A DNA stretch of 64,000 nucleotides from Streptomyces sp. NBC_00223 (GCF_036199905.1 NZ_CP108109.1:2604001-2668000); one strand, 5' to 3'; positions 45,142 through 54,993 are shown, counted from the first letter of the stretch. Program-made: numbers and translations. The notes: a model not told the origin generated them from the sequence alone.

Positions 45142-48069
45142 TCACTCGTTGAAGAGCAGGGCGTACGACCCCATCGCCAGGGCGATGTCCGCTTCTGCCC
45201 AGAAGCGGTGGTAGGTGAAGGACGGGGCCGCGCCTCCGTTGAGGTACGCCTGGACCTTCGACCAGTTCGGGTCGTTCTTGTAGAAGGACCGCAGCTCCAG
45301 GAAGGTGGAGCTGGAGCTGATCTTGTCGCCGTTGGGCATGGTGCCGGTCCAGCCGGACGGGATGTACACCGGGTCGTTGAACCGGGAGTAGTCCGTACGG
45401 GTCTCCGGAGTGGCGATGCCCAGCGGGTCCTGGTAGTGGTTCCACATGCCGTCGAGCAGCGCCTTGGCCGTGGTCTTGGCGGCGGCGTTGCCGGACTTCG
45501 CGGCGTAGTAGGACAGCGTCTTGGCGTAGGCCGCCGTGACGCCCAGGTCGGTGCCGTAGGACGAGACCGTCACGTGCAGACCCGTGTTCTTGCCCGGGTT
45601 GCTGGCGTTCCAGGTGTCCGGCTGGCCGCTCCACTGCAGATCGGACGGGATCAGGAAGGTACCGTCCGCCTTGATGGTGGTCTGGGAGATGGCCCAGCTG
45701 ACCCACTTGTCCAGGATGGACTTCGCCTGGGCGTTACCGGTCTGCTGGTAGTACTCCGCGACGCGCTCCATCGACCAGGCCTGCATACCGAACCACTGGT
45801 TCGACGGCGGGTCGTGGTAGACGGGCTCCCAGTCGTACGCCATCCCGTAGAAGGTGGACGTACCGGCCGGGGGCTGGGAGTAGGAACCTTCCCAGCTGTT
45901 GGTGGCGCCACCGGCGATGGCACCCTCGCTCGACTGGAGCCACTGGTAGAACTCCAGCTGACGGCTGAGGCTCGTGGTCCAGTCCGCCTTGCCCGTGGCC
46001 GACTTGGGGGCCATGGCCGTGTCGGTGGTCAGCGCGTACGCCGCCAGCGGGTTCTGGTAGCCGAAGTGCGAGGCACCGTCACCGATGCGCCACGCCCAGC
46101 CGCCGCTGCCGTCGCTGGAACCGCCCCAGGCGTAGTACCAGGACAGCAGGTAGTGCTCGCTGTCCTTGCCGGTACCGGCCGCGCAGGAGGTGGGATTGGT
46201 GCAGTTGCCGATCTTCTTGAAGTACTTGTCGAAGAACGAGTACCGCAGGTAGTCACCCATCTTGCCGGCCTTGGCGACCGTGGTCGCCACGTCCGCGCCC
46301 TTGCCCTGCGCCTTGGCCCAGGTGTCCGCCCAGTAGGCGGCCTGGATCGCGCGCGCGTCGGCGTCGGGGGCGTCGGTGAACTTCCACTGCTTGGCGTACG
46401 CGGAGTCCCCGGTGAAGAGGTCCAGGTAGCCGTTCTTGCCGCCGTACTTGAAGGAGTCACAGGTCGGCTGCGGCACGGTCTCCCACACCGACTCCTGCTC
46501 ACCGCGCTGGAAGGTGTTGATGTACGACGGGCCGGCGGCCGTCGGGCCCAGCTCGCAGCCGCCACCGGGCGTGTCACCGTAGCCGTACGTGTTGTCCACG
46601 TCCTGGAGCCAGTGCATGCCGTAGATGTCGTCCGTGCCGTAGGCCGACTTCAGCTCCGCCGCGATCGGGTCCTTGCCCACCGGGACGTTGCCGTCGAGGG
46701 TGGAGGGGTAGTCCGAGGGCAGCGGGTGCTCGGGGGCGTAGGTCGCCGGCGAGCTGGCGTTGTAGTAGCTGTTGGTCGGCTGGTCGGCGTGCTGGGGGAT
46801 CATGTACTTCTCCATGGTCGCCCAGGACGCGTTGAACTTGCTCCAGTCCTGGGTGACCTGCCCGTACATGGCCTGCAGCCAGATCATGTACGAGTACGCC
46901 TCGGACGTGGTCTCGTGACCGTAGTCCGGGGCTTCGACCATCAGGGTCTCCACCGAGTGGTAGGGGATGCCCTGCGCCGAGAAGTAGCCGTTCGCCGGGT
47001 CGGTGATCTTCCCGTAGAGCGACAGGAACCGCGCGTTGTAGCCGCTGGTCGCGCCGATCTCCGTGACCGTGACGTCCGCCTTCAGATACCCGGTGGCGGT
47101 CGCGGTGAAGGTCGCCGCACCCGTGCCGGTGGAGGCGGCCGCGACGGTGACGTTCTGCGCCGTGCTCCAGTTGCTGGGCGTGAAGGTCAGGCTGCTGCCC
47201 GCCGAGACGGAGAGCGAGGAGTTGCCCGCCGAACGCGCCACGGCGACCGTCACATTGGCCGACGGAGCACTGGAGAGCTTGACGCCGAAGGTACCGGTGC
47301 TGCCCTGCTGGACGGACAGCGTTGTCGGCGAGGCGACGATCGACGGGCCGGAGGCGACGTGCACGCCCACCGGGGCCGACTCGGCGCTCGCGCCGAGGCT
47401 GTCGTACGCCTTGGCGTACACCGAGTAGTCACCGGCCGGAACGCCGGTCCAGCTGAAGCTGTACGGCGAGGTGGTGTCCGTGGCCAGCAGCGTGGTGTTG
47501 CTGTAGAACTCCACCTTGGTGATGGTGGCGCTGTCAGCGGCGACGGCGGTCGCGGCCAGCGGAATCGTGGCGCCGGCGGTGTACGTGGCACCCGCCGCCG
47601 GGCTGGTCAGTACGGGCAGCGGCGGCTGGTGGGCGCCGCCGCAGACGGTGCCGTTGACCGCGAAGCTGGTCGGCGCCGCGTTGGTGCCGCTGTAGTTGAA
47701 GTTGGCACTCGCGGTGACGTTGGCGTTGGCCGCGATTGTCTTGTTCCAGTCGAGCGACTTGACGGTGACGTTCTTGCCCGACTGCGACCAGTCGCCGTTC
47801 CAGCCGCTCTGCAGCACCTGGTTGCCGGAGTACGCGTACGTCAGCGTCCAGCCGCTGATGGCGGCCGTGCCAAGGTTGGTGATCTTGGCGTTCGCGGTGA
47901 ATCCGGAACCCCAGTCGTTCGTCGAGTAGTCGACGCTGCACTGAAGGGCGGCGGCGTGGGCGACGGAGCCGCCTCCGGCCGCGGTCATGGCCAGCGGTAC
48001 GGCGAGCGCGGCGACGAACGCCGTCACCAACCGACGCATTCGCTTCCTGAACGGTCTTCCTCTAGGCAT
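45142..48069 (-). CDS. GH48 cellulase (reducing-end exocellobiohydrolase) with CBM2
   Basis: A 975-residue secreted enzyme. Order: Sec signal peptide (about 1-40, ending SVAHAA), CBM2 (about 41-145, conserved W residues and [14 protein letters not shown]...VCGG), an Ig/Big-like module ([15 protein letters not shown]), a second beta-rich module, and GH48 (about 335-975) with the proton-donor region [19 protein letters not shown] and the C-terminal [23 protein letters not shown]. It releases cellobiose from cellulose chain ends. ATG at 48069 follows GAGGAGG. A perfect CebR box lies 52 bp upstream; it is divergent from the GH5 gene. Confidence 0.95.
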   Translation of the reverse strand: MPRGRPFRKRMRRLVTAFVAALAVPLAMTAAGGGSVAHAAALQCSVDYSTNDWGSGFTANAKITNLGTAAISGWTLTYAYSGNQVLQSGWNGDWSQSGKNVTVKSLDWNKTIAANANVTASANFNYSGTNAAPTSFAVNGTVCGGAHQPPLPVLTSPAAGATYTAGATIPLAATAVAADSATITKVEFYSNTTLLATDTTSPYSFSWTGVPAGDYSVYAKAYDSLGASAESAPVGVHVASGPSIVASPTTLSVQQGSTGTFGVKLSSAPSANVTVAVARSAGNSSLSVSAGSSLTFTPSNWSTAQNVTVAAASTGTGAATFTATATGYLKADVTVTEIGATSGYNARFLSLYGKITDPANGYFSAQGIPYHSVETLMVEAPDYGHETTSEAYSYMIWLQAMYGQVTQDWSKFNASWATMEKYMIPQHADQPTNSYYNASSPATYAPEHPLPSDYPSTLDGNVPVGKDPIAAELKSAYGTDDIYGMHWLQDVDNTYGYGDTPGGGCELGPTAAGPSYINTFQRGEQESVWETVPQPTCDSFKYGGKNGYLDLFTGDSAYAKQWKFTDAPDADARAIQAAYWADTWAKAQGKGADVATTVAKAGKMGDYLRYSFFDKYFKKIGNCTNPTSCAAGTGKDSEHYLLSWYYAWGGSSDGSGGWAWRIGDGASHFGYQNPLAAYALTTDTAMAPKSATGKADWTTSLSRQLEFYQWLQSSEGAIAGGATNSWEGSYSQPPAGTSTFYGMAYDWEPVYHDPPSNQWFGMQAWSMERVAEYYQQTGNAQAKSILDKWVSWAISQTTIKADGTFLIPSDLQWSGQPDTWNASNPGKNTGLHVTVSSYGTDLGVTAAYAKTLSYYAAKSGNAAAKTTAKALLDGMWNHYQDPLGIATPETRTDYSRFNDPVYIPSGWTGTMPNGDKISSSSTFLELRSFYKNDPNWSKVQAYLNGGAAPSFTYHRFWAEADIALAMGSYALLFNE

Positions 48070-48120
48070 GCGAGAGGTCCTCCTCGCGGTTCTTTGGTGG
48101 GGGGAAGTGTTCTGAACCAG

Positions 48121-48134
48121 TGGGAGCGCTCCCA
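48121..48134. promoter_or_regulatory. CebR box, perfect, between GH48 and GH5 genes
   Basis: TGGGAGCGCTCCCA, a perfect 14-bp palindrome identical to the known CebR/CelR operator. It lies 52 bp before the GH48 start. On the minus strand a TTGACA (48157-48162) lies upstream, placing the operator near the transcription start. Confidence 0.88.
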
Positions 48135-48275
48135 CCATCAAGGCGCGGTGAAAAGCTGTCAAGAGGGGGACCAAAAGACCATGTTCATGACGGTGTTGCC
48201 GGGCCAGGCGACAGTCGTCTTTACGTCACCTCTACCGAGTCAGTCGACTTACCGCTATGGTCTGCGGCGGACCAG

Positions 48276-48289
48276 TGGGAGCGCGTCCA
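48276..48289. promoter_or_regulatory. CebR box, degenerate, before the GH5 gene
   Basis: TGGGAGCGCGTCCA matches 12 of 14 consensus positions and lies 35 bp before the GH5 start codon. It is probably a weaker site. Confidence 0.6.
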
Positions 48290-48323
48290 CCCCTTCGATC
48301 CCCCCACACCTCAGGAGTCGCAC

Positions 48324-49904
48324 ATGCGACGACCAACGCGCACCGCGGCGTTCTCCATCGCCGCCGTGACCACCGCGGCGGCCGCTGCCGCTCTGTTGCC
48401 CGCCCTCGGCGCCACCGCATCCGGTGCCTCCCCCGCCTGTACGGTGGCCTATTCGGTCACCAACCAGTGGGATTCAGGCTTCCAAGGCAACGTTGTCATC
48501 ACCAACAACTCGGCAGCCGTCTCCAGTTGGAAGCTCACCTTCAACTTCGCCGGCAACCAGCAGGTCACCCAGGGCTGGAACGGCGTGTGGACGCAGTCCG
48601 GCAAGGCCGTGACCGTCAACAACGAGTCGTACAACGGCAGTCTGGCCACCGGCGCCAACGTGGCCACCGGCTTCCTGGCCAACTGGTCGGGCACCAACGC
48701 CAGTCCGACGACCTTCACGCTCAACGGCACCGTCTGCAACGTCAACGGCACCACGCCGCCGACCACGCCCCCCACGACGACGCCGCCCACCACTCCCCCG
48801 ACGACTCCGCCGCCCACGACAAAGCCGCCGACGACTCCGCCGACGACACCGCCCACAACTCCGCCGACCACGCCGCCCACTGACGGCAGCACGCCGCCCA
48901 AGCTGCATGTCTCCGGCAACCAGCTGGTGGACGCCTCGGGCAAGCAGGTCGTCCTGCACGGGGTGAACCGCTCCGGCACGGAGTTCGCCTGCGCCCAGGG
49001 CAACGGCATCTTCGACGGCCCGGTCGACGACGCGGCGATCAACTCGATCAAGAGCTGGAAGGGCGTCAACGCCGTCCGTGTCCCGCTCAACGAGGACTGC
49101 TGGCAGAACCTGTCGTACGTGCCGGCCGCCGACGGTGGCGCGAACTACATCTCGGCCATCACCGGCTGGGTCAACCGCCTCGTCGCGCACGGCATCACGC
49201 CGATCGTGGAGCTGCACTGGACCCACGGCACCTACACCGGCAACTCGGCGGGCTGCTCCGACGTCAACGCCACCTGCCAGAAGCCGATGCCTGACGCCCA
49301 GTACGCGATCCCGTTCTGGACCAGCGTGGCCAACACGTTCAAGTCCAACACGTCGATCGTCTTCGACCTGTTCAACGAGCCGTACCCGGACCGCGCCACC
49401 TCCACCTCCGAGCAGGCGTGGACCTGCTGGCGGGACGGCGGCACCTGCCCGGGCATCAGCTACCAGGTCGCCGGCATGCAGAGCATGATCAACGCGGTCC
49501 GCGGCGCGGGCGCGCAGAACGTCATCATGCTGGGCGGTCTCGCGTACTCCAACGACCTGACCGGCTGGATCTCCCACCAGCCCACGGACCCGGCCGGCAA
49601 CCTCGCGGCCTCGGTCCACGTCTACAACTTCAACTCCTGCTCCTCCTCGTCCTGCTGGGACTCCCAGCTGGCGCCGGTCGCGGCCAAGGTGCCGCTGGTG
49701 GCCGGTGAGATCGGCGAGAACACCTGCGGCCACTCCTTCGTGGACGGCTTCATGAACTGGCTGGACTCGCACAAGATCGGGTACCTCGGCTGGACCTGGA
49801 ACACGTGGGACTGCTCGTCGGGTCCCTCGCTGATCTCGTCCTACGACGGCACCCCGACCGCTTACGGGCAGGGTCTGAAGAACCACCTGGCGTCGCTCGG
49901 CTGA
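48324..49904 (+). CDS. GH5 endoglucanase with N-terminal CBM2
   Basis: A 526-residue secreted cellulase: signal peptide (about 1-34), CBM2 (about 37-140; ACTVAYSVTNQWDSGFQ...CNVNG), a Pro/Thr linker of about 50 residues (TTPPTTPP repeats), then GH5 (about 195-526). The acid/base Glu is in VFDLFNEPYPD and the nucleophile Glu in PLVAGEIGEN; six or more Cys in the catalytic domain suggest disulphides. It cuts internal beta-1,4-glucan bonds. ATG at 48324 follows AGGAG. Divergent from GH48 with CebR boxes between. Confidence 0.95.
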   Translation: MRRPTRTAAFSIAAVTTAAAAAALLPALGATASGASPACTVAYSVTNQWDSGFQGNVVITNNSAAVSSWKLTFNFAGNQQVTQGWNGVWTQSGKAVTVNNESYNGSLATGANVATGFLANWSGTNASPTTFTLNGTVCNVNGTTPPTTPPTTTPPTTPPTTPPPTTKPPTTPPTTPPTTPPTTPPTDGSTPPKLHVSGNQLVDASGKQVVLHGVNRSGTEFACAQGNGIFDGPVDDAAINSIKSWKGVNAVRVPLNEDCWQNLSYVPAADGGANYISAITGWVNRLVAHGITPIVELHWTHGTYTGNSAGCSDVNATCQKPMPDAQYAIPFWTSVANTFKSNTSIVFDLFNEPYPDRATSTSEQAWTCWRDGGTCPGISYQVAGMQSMINAVRGAGAQNVIMLGGLAYSNDLTGWISHQPTDPAGNLAASVHVYNFNSCSSSSCWDSQLAPVAAKVPLVAGEIGENTCGHSFVDGFMNWLDSHKIGYLGWTWNTWDCSSGPSLISSYDGTPTAYGQGLKNHLASLG

Positions 49905-49922
49905 GCCGGCGCTCCTCGAACT

Positions 49923-49963
49923 GGGGCGGTCCCGTACATGGATGGCGTGTACGGGCCCGCCCC
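49923..49963 (+). terminator. Terminator after the GH5 gene
   Basis: GGGGCGGTCCCGTACA pairs with TGTACGGGCCCGCCCC (one mismatch) around a 9-nt loop, 18 bp past the stop codon. Confidence 0.8.
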
Positions 49964-50049
49964 TCTGCCTTGTTCCGTGTGAGCAGGGGGTTGTTCGTTC
50001 GGGACCCGAAACGGCGCCGAGGCCCAACAGACCAGTATTGAACAACTTA

Positions 50050-50078
50050 TTGACGCCGATGTGCCCGGCTTGTAAACA
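50050..50078 (+). promoter_or_regulatory. Promoter of the GH64 gene
   Basis: TTGACG, a 17-nt spacer and TAAACA form a good vegetative promoter; transcription would start about 50085, just before the CebR box at 50091. Confidence 0.7.
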
Positions 50079-50090
50079 TCTCCTCGCGCA

Positions 50091-50102
50091 GAGAGCGCTC
50101 TC
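50091..50102. promoter_or_regulatory. CebR-like palindrome downstream of the GH64 promoter
   Basis: GAGAGCGCTCTC is a perfect 12-bp palindrome sharing the GAGCGCTC core of the CebR box. Its position just after the predicted start site suits a repressor roadblock. Confidence 0.65.
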
Positions 50103-50154
50103 ACGGCGCTCCGGCGGCCTCCATCACGGACCCCCACCCGGTTGAGGAGAACAC

Positions 50155-51957
50155 ATGTCAGGCAGCACTTCCCTAGTGGTGCGCCGACGGCCCGGACTGC
50201 ACGACAGATCCCGGCCGTATCTCGTACTCACCCTCTTCGTCTCCCTGTTGGCGGGCCTGGCGCTCGTCGTCACCACGCAGTCACCGGCCCGCGCGGCCGG
50301 CACGCTGCTGTCACAGGGCAAGCCCGCCACCGCGTCCTCCACCGAGAACGCGGGCACTCCCGCGTCCGCGGCGGTCGACGGCGACCCCGGCACGCGCTGG
50401 TCGAGCGCCGCGTCCGACCCCCAGTGGGTCCAGGTCGACCTGGGCAGCACCCAGGCCATCAGCCAGGTCGTCCTGAACTGGGAGACGGCGTACGCCAAGT
50501 CCTTCAAGATCCAGACGTCGGCCAACGGCACCGCCTGGACGGACATCTACTCCACCACCACCGGCCCCGGCGGCGTGCAGACGCTCGCCGTAAACGGTTC
50601 CGGGCGCTATGTCCGGGTCTACGGCACCGTGCGCGCCACGCAGTACGGCTACTCGCTGTGGGAGTTCCAGGTGTACGGCGGCGGCACCACGCCGACCCAG
50701 CCGGCCACGTGCGGCACCGACAACGCGGCGCTGAACCGGCCCGCCACCGCGTCCTCCGCCGAGAACGCGGGCACTGCCGCGTCCGCGGCGGTCGACGGCA
50801 ACACCGGCACCCGCTGGTCGAGCGCGTTCAGCGACCCGCAGTGGCTCCAGGTGGACCTGGGCGCGTCCCAGCCCATCTGCGGTGTCGGCCTCAACTGGGA
50901 GGCCGCGTACGCGACCGCCTACAAGATCCAGGTCTCCGACAACGGGACCGCCTGGACCGACATCTACTCCACCACCACCTCCACCGGTGGCGTGCAGAAC
51001 CTGAACGTGAACGGCAATGGACGCTACGTGCGCGTCTACGCGACCGCGCGCGCCACGGCGTACGGCGACTCGCTGTGGGAGTTCCAGGTGCACCTGGGCG
51101 CCGGGGCCACCACCCCGCCCACCACGCCGCCGGACGACGGCTCGTTCTGGGGCACCACCAGCGACATCCCGGCCGCGCACAACGTGATGGAGCTGAAGAT
51201 CCTCAACCGGACCAACGGCCAGTACCCGGACAGCCAGGTGTACTGGAGCTTCAACGGTCAGGTGCACTCCATCGCCGACCAGCCGTACTTCGACATGCCG
51301 GCGAACTCGTCGGGCCGGATGTACTTCTACCTCGGCTCGCCGAACAGCCAGTACTACGACTTCATCGAGTTCACCATCGGCGCCAACGTCTTCAACGGGA
51401 ACACCACCCGCGTCGACGCCTGGGGTCTGCCGCTGGCGATCCGGCTGCACTCGCACGACGGCTCGGAAATCCAGCTCGGTGACAGCCAGGACCTGTTCAG
51501 CCAGAGCCGTGACGCGACGTTCCAGCAGTTCCAGAACGCGGTGCCGCAGCAGTTCAAGGTGCTGGCCCAGACCCAGGCGCCCTACCGGATCATCGCCCCG
51601 GGCAGCGACCCGAGCTTCCGCGCGGGCGGCGTGAACGCCAACTACTTCACGGCGTACGCCAATTCGGTCGGGGTCAACGAGCCCACCTCGAACATCTTCG
51701 GCTGCGCCGGCTCGCTCGGCGGCAACCCGGACATGTGCGCGGCGCTCAACCGTCACACGGCGACCCTGCCGACCGCGCAGCAGCAGGACCCGACCAAGTT
51801 CTACTCGGGCGACCCGGCCAACTGGTACGCCAAGTTCTGGCACGACCACGCGATCAACCACCTCGCGTACGGGTTCCCGTACGACGACGTGGCCGGTCAG
51901 GCGGCGTACGCGTCGCAGCAGAACCCGCAGTGGATGGAGGTCGCGGTCGGCTGGTGA
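50155..51957 (+). CDS. Secreted GH64-type beta-1,3-glucanase with two discoidin (F5/8C, CBM32-like) modules
   Basis: A 600-residue protein: signal peptide (about 1-48, ending ARAAG), two F5/8 type C modules (about 50-175 and 190-320; paired WVQVDLGS.../WLQVDLGA and YVRVYGT/YVRVYAT, each ending SLWEFQV), a short TTPPTTPP linker, then a thaumatin-like GH64 domain (about 335-600) with TRVDAWGLPLAIRLH and the C-terminal AYGFPYDDVAGQ. It should bind and cut beta-1,3-glucan of fungal walls or callose. ATG at 50155 follows GAGGAG. Catalytic assignment rests on family resemblance. Confidence 0.85.
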   Translation: MSGSTSLVVRRRPGLHDRSRPYLVLTLFVSLLAGLALVVTTQSPARAAGTLLSQGKPATASSTENAGTPASAAVDGDPGTRWSSAASDPQWVQVDLGSTQAISQVVLNWETAYAKSFKIQTSANGTAWTDIYSTTTGPGGVQTLAVNGSGRYVRVYGTVRATQYGYSLWEFQVYGGGTTPTQPATCGTDNAALNRPATASSAENAGTAASAAVDGNTGTRWSSAFSDPQWLQVDLGASQPICGVGLNWEAAYATAYKIQVSDNGTAWTDIYSTTTSTGGVQNLNVNGNGRYVRVYATARATAYGDSLWEFQVHLGAGATTPPTTPPDDGSFWGTTSDIPAAHNVMELKILNRTNGQYPDSQVYWSFNGQVHSIADQPYFDMPANSSGRMYFYLGSPNSQYYDFIEFTIGANVFNGNTTRVDAWGLPLAIRLHSHDGSEIQLGDSQDLFSQSRDATFQQFQNAVPQQFKVLAQTQAPYRIIAPGSDPSFRAGGVNANYFTAYANSVGVNEPTSNIFGCAGSLGGNPDMCAALNRHTATLPTAQQQDPTKFYSGDPANWYAKFWHDHAINHLAYGFPYDDVAGQAAYASQQNPQWMEVAVGW

Positions 51958-52160
51958 GGGTGGGACGGGCCCGGCCCGTCCGATCCCGCTGTAGCCCCGT
52001 CTCCCGGGGGCCGCGCCTCCTCGCGGCCCCTTGATCCCCCCAGCCGCCGGGGGCGTTCCGAGCGATCGGACGCCCCCGGCGGTTCTTTTCCCGCGCGGGG
52101 CGCGTCGTCCCGTCCGCGGGTACGACCGGCGGCCGGCCGCGGGGCACGCAGGGACGTCAA

Positions 52161-52198
52161 GGGGGGTCAGGGGCGCCTGAGCGCCGCCCTGACCCCCC
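52161..52198. terminator. Bidirectional terminator between GH64 and cebR
   Basis: GGGGGGTCAGGG and CCCTGACCCCCC pair over 12 bp, with an inner GCGC/GCGC pair. It sits between the convergent ends of the GH64 gene and cebR. Nothing else is apparent in 51958-52303. Confidence 0.75.
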
Positions 52199-52303
52199 TC
52201 AGCCCTTTCCCACGACCAGGGGCCGCAGGACGGGCGGGAGGCGTCCCCCGGGCCGGGGGACGCCTCCTGGGAGCTGCCTACCGGCCGGGACGCGGCCGGC
52301 CGC

Positions 52304-53332
52304 TCAGACGGAGTCCCGCTGCACCAGCTCCGTCGCCAGCACGACATGCCTGCGCACGGACTCCCGCTCGGAGATCTCCTCCAGCAGCACCCGCGCCATC
52401 GTCCTGCCCATCTCTTCTGTAGGCTGCCGCACACTCGTCAGCGCCGGGTCCATGTGCCGGGCGATCGCCGAGTCCTCGAAGCCGACCAGCGCCACATCGT
52501 CCGGCACCCGCCGTCCGGACTCGCGCAGCACCGCCCGCGCGCCCGCCGCCATGACATCGGACGCGGCGAAGACACCGTCGATGTCGGGCTGCCGCGCGAG
52601 CAGTTCCCGCATGGCCCGGCGGCCGCCCTCCTCCGTGAAGTCACCGCGGGCGACCAGTCCCTCGGAGCGGACCAGATCCGCCTCGTCCACCGCCTGCCGG
52701 TAACCGTCGAGGCGGCACCGCGCCACGTACATGTCCGGCGGCCCGGTGATCGTGGCGACCCGCCGCCGCCCCCGCGCGATGAGGTGCGCGACAGCGGCCC
52801 GCGCGCCGCCCACATTGTCCGCGTCGACGTAACTGACGGACTCCAGATCGCTGCGCCGGCCGTTCAGCACGGCCGGCATGTCGAGCTGTTCCAGCAGGTC
52901 AGGCAGCGGGTCGTCCTCGTGCACGGAGACCAGCAGCACGCCGTCCACCCGGTGTGCGGCCAGGTACTGGGCGAACCGTGTCCGCTCCTTGGGCGTGCGG
53001 ATCAGGGTGAGCAGCAACTGCATTTCCGTGTCGGCCAGTTCGGCCCCGATCCCCCGGATGATGTCGGAGAAGTACGGTTCGGCGAACAGCCGTGTCTCCG
53101 GTTCGGGAATGACGAGCGCGATCGCGTCCGTACGGTTGCCCGCCAGTGCTCTGGCAGCCCGGTTCGGCACATACCCCAGCTCCGCGATCGCGGCTTCGAC
53201 AGCGGCCTTCGCGCGGTCGCTGACGCGCGGCGACCCATTGATCACGCGCGAGACCGTACCGCGTCCCACTCCGGCACGCAGCGCCACCTCTTCCAGGGTG
53301 GGCCGTCCGCTGTGCCGCCCGTTCATGGCCAC
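52304..53332 (-). CDS. cebR: CebR, LacI-family cellobiose-responsive repressor
   Basis: A 342-residue LacI protein with HTH PTLEEVALRAGVGRGTVSRVING, hinge AARALAGNRT and a sugar-binding domain (VDGVLLVSVHEDDPL; GVFAASDVMAAGA; VALVGFEDSAIARHMDPALTSVRQP). It is divergent from cebEFG-bglC, the known CebR arrangement; CebR homologues bind TGGGAGCGCTCCCA and release it on cello-oligosaccharide. GTG at 53332 has GGGAGG 5 nt upstream; ATG at 53326 is the alternative. Two boxes lie in the divergent region. Confidence 0.9.
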   Translation of the reverse strand: MAMNGRHSGRPTLEEVALRAGVGRGTVSRVINGSPRVSDRAKAAVEAAIAELGYVPNRAARALAGNRTDAIALVIPEPETRLFAEPYFSDIIRGIGAELADTEMQLLLTLIRTPKERTRFAQYLAAHRVDGVLLVSVHEDDPLPDLLEQLDMPAVLNGRRSDLESVSYVDADNVGGARAAVAHLIARGRRRVATITGPPDMYVARCRLDGYRQAVDEADLVRSEGLVARGDFTEEGGRRAMRELLARQPDIDGVFAASDVMAAGARAVLRESGRRVPDDVALVGFEDSAIARHMDPALTSVRQPTEEMGRTMARVLLEEISERESVRRHVVLATELVQRDSV

Positions 53333-53396
53333 TTCCGCCTCCCGCTGCTTCGTCGCGCCACCTTAGCGCTCGGCCCGTTCATCCCTGAGGGGCGCT

Positions 53397-53410
53397 TGAG
53401 AGCGCTCCCA
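53397..53410. promoter_or_regulatory. CebR box, cebR-proximal
   Basis: TGAGAGCGCTCCCA matches the consensus at 13 of 14 positions and lies 64 bp before the cebR start, consistent with autoregulation. Confidence 0.75.
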
Positions 53411-53499
53411 CAGTACAAGCCCCGGGCAAGGCGTTCCGTTCAAGAAGTGACTGCCACTCCGCTCCGGACACGTTCCGGCAACGAAATCGACTTCACATC

Positions 53500-53528
53500 T
53501 TGACACTGACCCCTCCGAGGCGTGAATG
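53500..53528 (+). promoter_or_regulatory. Promoter of the ceb operon
   Basis: TTGACA (53500-53505), a 17-nt spacer and TGAATG; transcription would start near 53535, just before the CebR box at 53545. Confidence 0.6.
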
Positions 53529-53544
53529 TTCCGGAAAGCCTACG

Positions 53545-53558
53545 TGGGAGCGCTCCCA
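53545..53558. promoter_or_regulatory. CebR box, cebE-proximal, perfect
   Basis: TGGGAGCGCTCCCA inside the 18-bp perfect palindrome CGTGGGAGCGCTCCCACG (53543-53560), just downstream of the predicted cebE transcription start and 77 bp before the start codon. Confidence 0.92.
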
Positions 53559-53635
53559 CGGCGCCCCCTATTCTGAGCAACATCCCGGGGACCGCACCAC
53601 CCGCACGCTAGCCCCACCCTGACAAGGAGAGTGGA

Positions 53636-54982
53636 ATGCGCACTTCAGGCAGAACCCGCAAGGCCGCCGTCATCGCGGTCGCGGGTCTCGCAACCTGCGC
53701 GACTCTGATCACCGGCTGCAGCAGCAAGAGTGACAACAAGAGCGACGGCAGCACGAAGTCTCCCTCCAACGAGCAGATCACCCTGCGGATCGGCGACTTC
53801 GGCTCGTTCGGTTACGACGACAAGACCGGCGCGGCGCTCTTCGCGGAGTACCACAAGCTGCACCCCAACATCACGATCAAGGAAGACAACGTCGCCGACA
53901 GTGGCGTGTACTGGAACGCCCTGAAGCTGCACCTGAACCAGAACAGCGGTCTGGACGACATCCAGGCGATCGAGATCGGCTTCGTCGCCGAGGCCACCAA
54001 GCCGCAGTTCGCCTCCAAGTTCGTGGACTTCTCCAAGGTCAAGGGCTTCAACGCCAGCGACTGGGTGGACTACAAGGAGAAGGAAGCCACCACCACCGAC
54101 GGCCAGATCATCGGCCTGGGCACCGACATCGGCCCGACCGCGATCTGCTACCGCAAGGACATGTTCAAGCAGGCGGGTCTGCCGACCGACCGCGACACCG
54201 TGGCCGCGCAGTGGAACGGCGACTGGCAGAAGTTCATCGACATGGGCAAGCAGTTCAAGGCCAACGGCCCCAAGGGCGTCGCCTGGACGGACGCGGCCGG
54301 CGGCCTGTTCAACGCCGTCCTGTCCAGCCAGACCACCCAGTACACGGACGACTCCGGCAAGCTGATCTACGACTCCAGCCCGGGTGTGAAGACCGCGTGG
54401 GACCTCGCCTCCCAGGCTGTCGAGAACGGTCTGACGGGCAAGCTGGACCAGTTCACCGACAACTGGAACTCCGCCTTCAAGAACAGCAAGTTCGCCACCG
54501 TGGCCTGCCCGAGCTGGATGGTCGGCCTGGTCGCCACCAACTCCGGTCCGGCCAACCAGGGCAACTGGGACGTCGCCCAGCCTCCTCAGGCCGGTAACTG
54601 GGGCGGTTCCTTCCTGGGTGTGGTGAAGAGCGGCAAGCACGTGGCCGAGGCCACCGCGCTGGCCCAGTGGCTGACCGCCGCTCCGCAGCAGGTCAAGGTC
54701 TTCCAGAAGTTCGGCAACATCCCGTCGACCACGGCCGGCCTGTCCGACCCGGCGGTGCTGAGCACCACCAACCCGTACTTCGGTGACACCCCGATCGGCA
54801 AGATCTTCTCGGCCACCGCGACGAGCATCAAGCCCGCTCCGATCGGCCCGAACGACGGTCTGGTGAAGGACACCATCACCAAGAACGGTCTGCTCGACAT
54901 GGACCAGCGCGGCACCTCGAAGGACAAGGCCTGGTCGAACGTCCAGGCGCAGATCAAGGACAAGGTCGGCGACCAGGGCTGA
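53636..54982 (+). CDS. cebE: Cello-oligosaccharide-binding lipoprotein
   Basis: A 448-residue ABC solute-binding protein (family 1 type). The signal peptide ends at the lipobox L-I-T-G-C (Cys28) and the mature start is followed by a Ser/Asp/Lys tether. The domain opening LRIGDFGSFGYDD and the hinge segment VGLVATNSGPANQGNWDVAQPP are typical. It is tethered to the membrane and delivers cellobiose/cellotriose to CebFG. First gene of the operon behind a perfect CebR box; a strong stem-loop follows it. Confidence 0.92.
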   Translation: MRTSGRTRKAAVIAVAGLATCATLITGCSSKSDNKSDGSTKSPSNEQITLRIGDFGSFGYDDKTGAALFAEYHKLHPNITIKEDNVADSGVYWNALKLHLNQNSGLDDIQAIEIGFVAEATKPQFASKFVDFSKVKGFNASDWVDYKEKEATTTDGQIIGLGTDIGPTAICYRKDMFKQAGLPTDRDTVAAQWNGDWQKFIDMGKQFKANGPKGVAWTDAAGGLFNAVLSSQTTQYTDDSGKLIYDSSPGVKTAWDLASQAVENGLTGKLDQFTDNWNSAFKNSKFATVACPSWMVGLVATNSGPANQGNWDVAQPPQAGNWGGSFLGVVKSGKHVAEATALAQWLTAAPQQVKVFQKFGNIPSTTAGLSDPAVLSTTNPYFGDTPIGKIFSATATSIKPAPIGPNDGLVKDTITKNGLLDMDQRGTSKDKAWSNVQAQIKDKVGDQG

Positions 54983-54993
54983 CCCCCGGTTCG

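Noticed and set aside
44689-48369. 1226-codon open frame opposite GH48, running through tRNA-His
   Set aside because: Runs antisense to a well-conserved cellulase and through a tRNA; typical high-GC shadow.
48741-48895. Short ACGCCGCCCACC-type DNA repeats as a minisatellite element
   Set aside because: They encode the Pro/Thr linker of the GH5 enzyme in frame.
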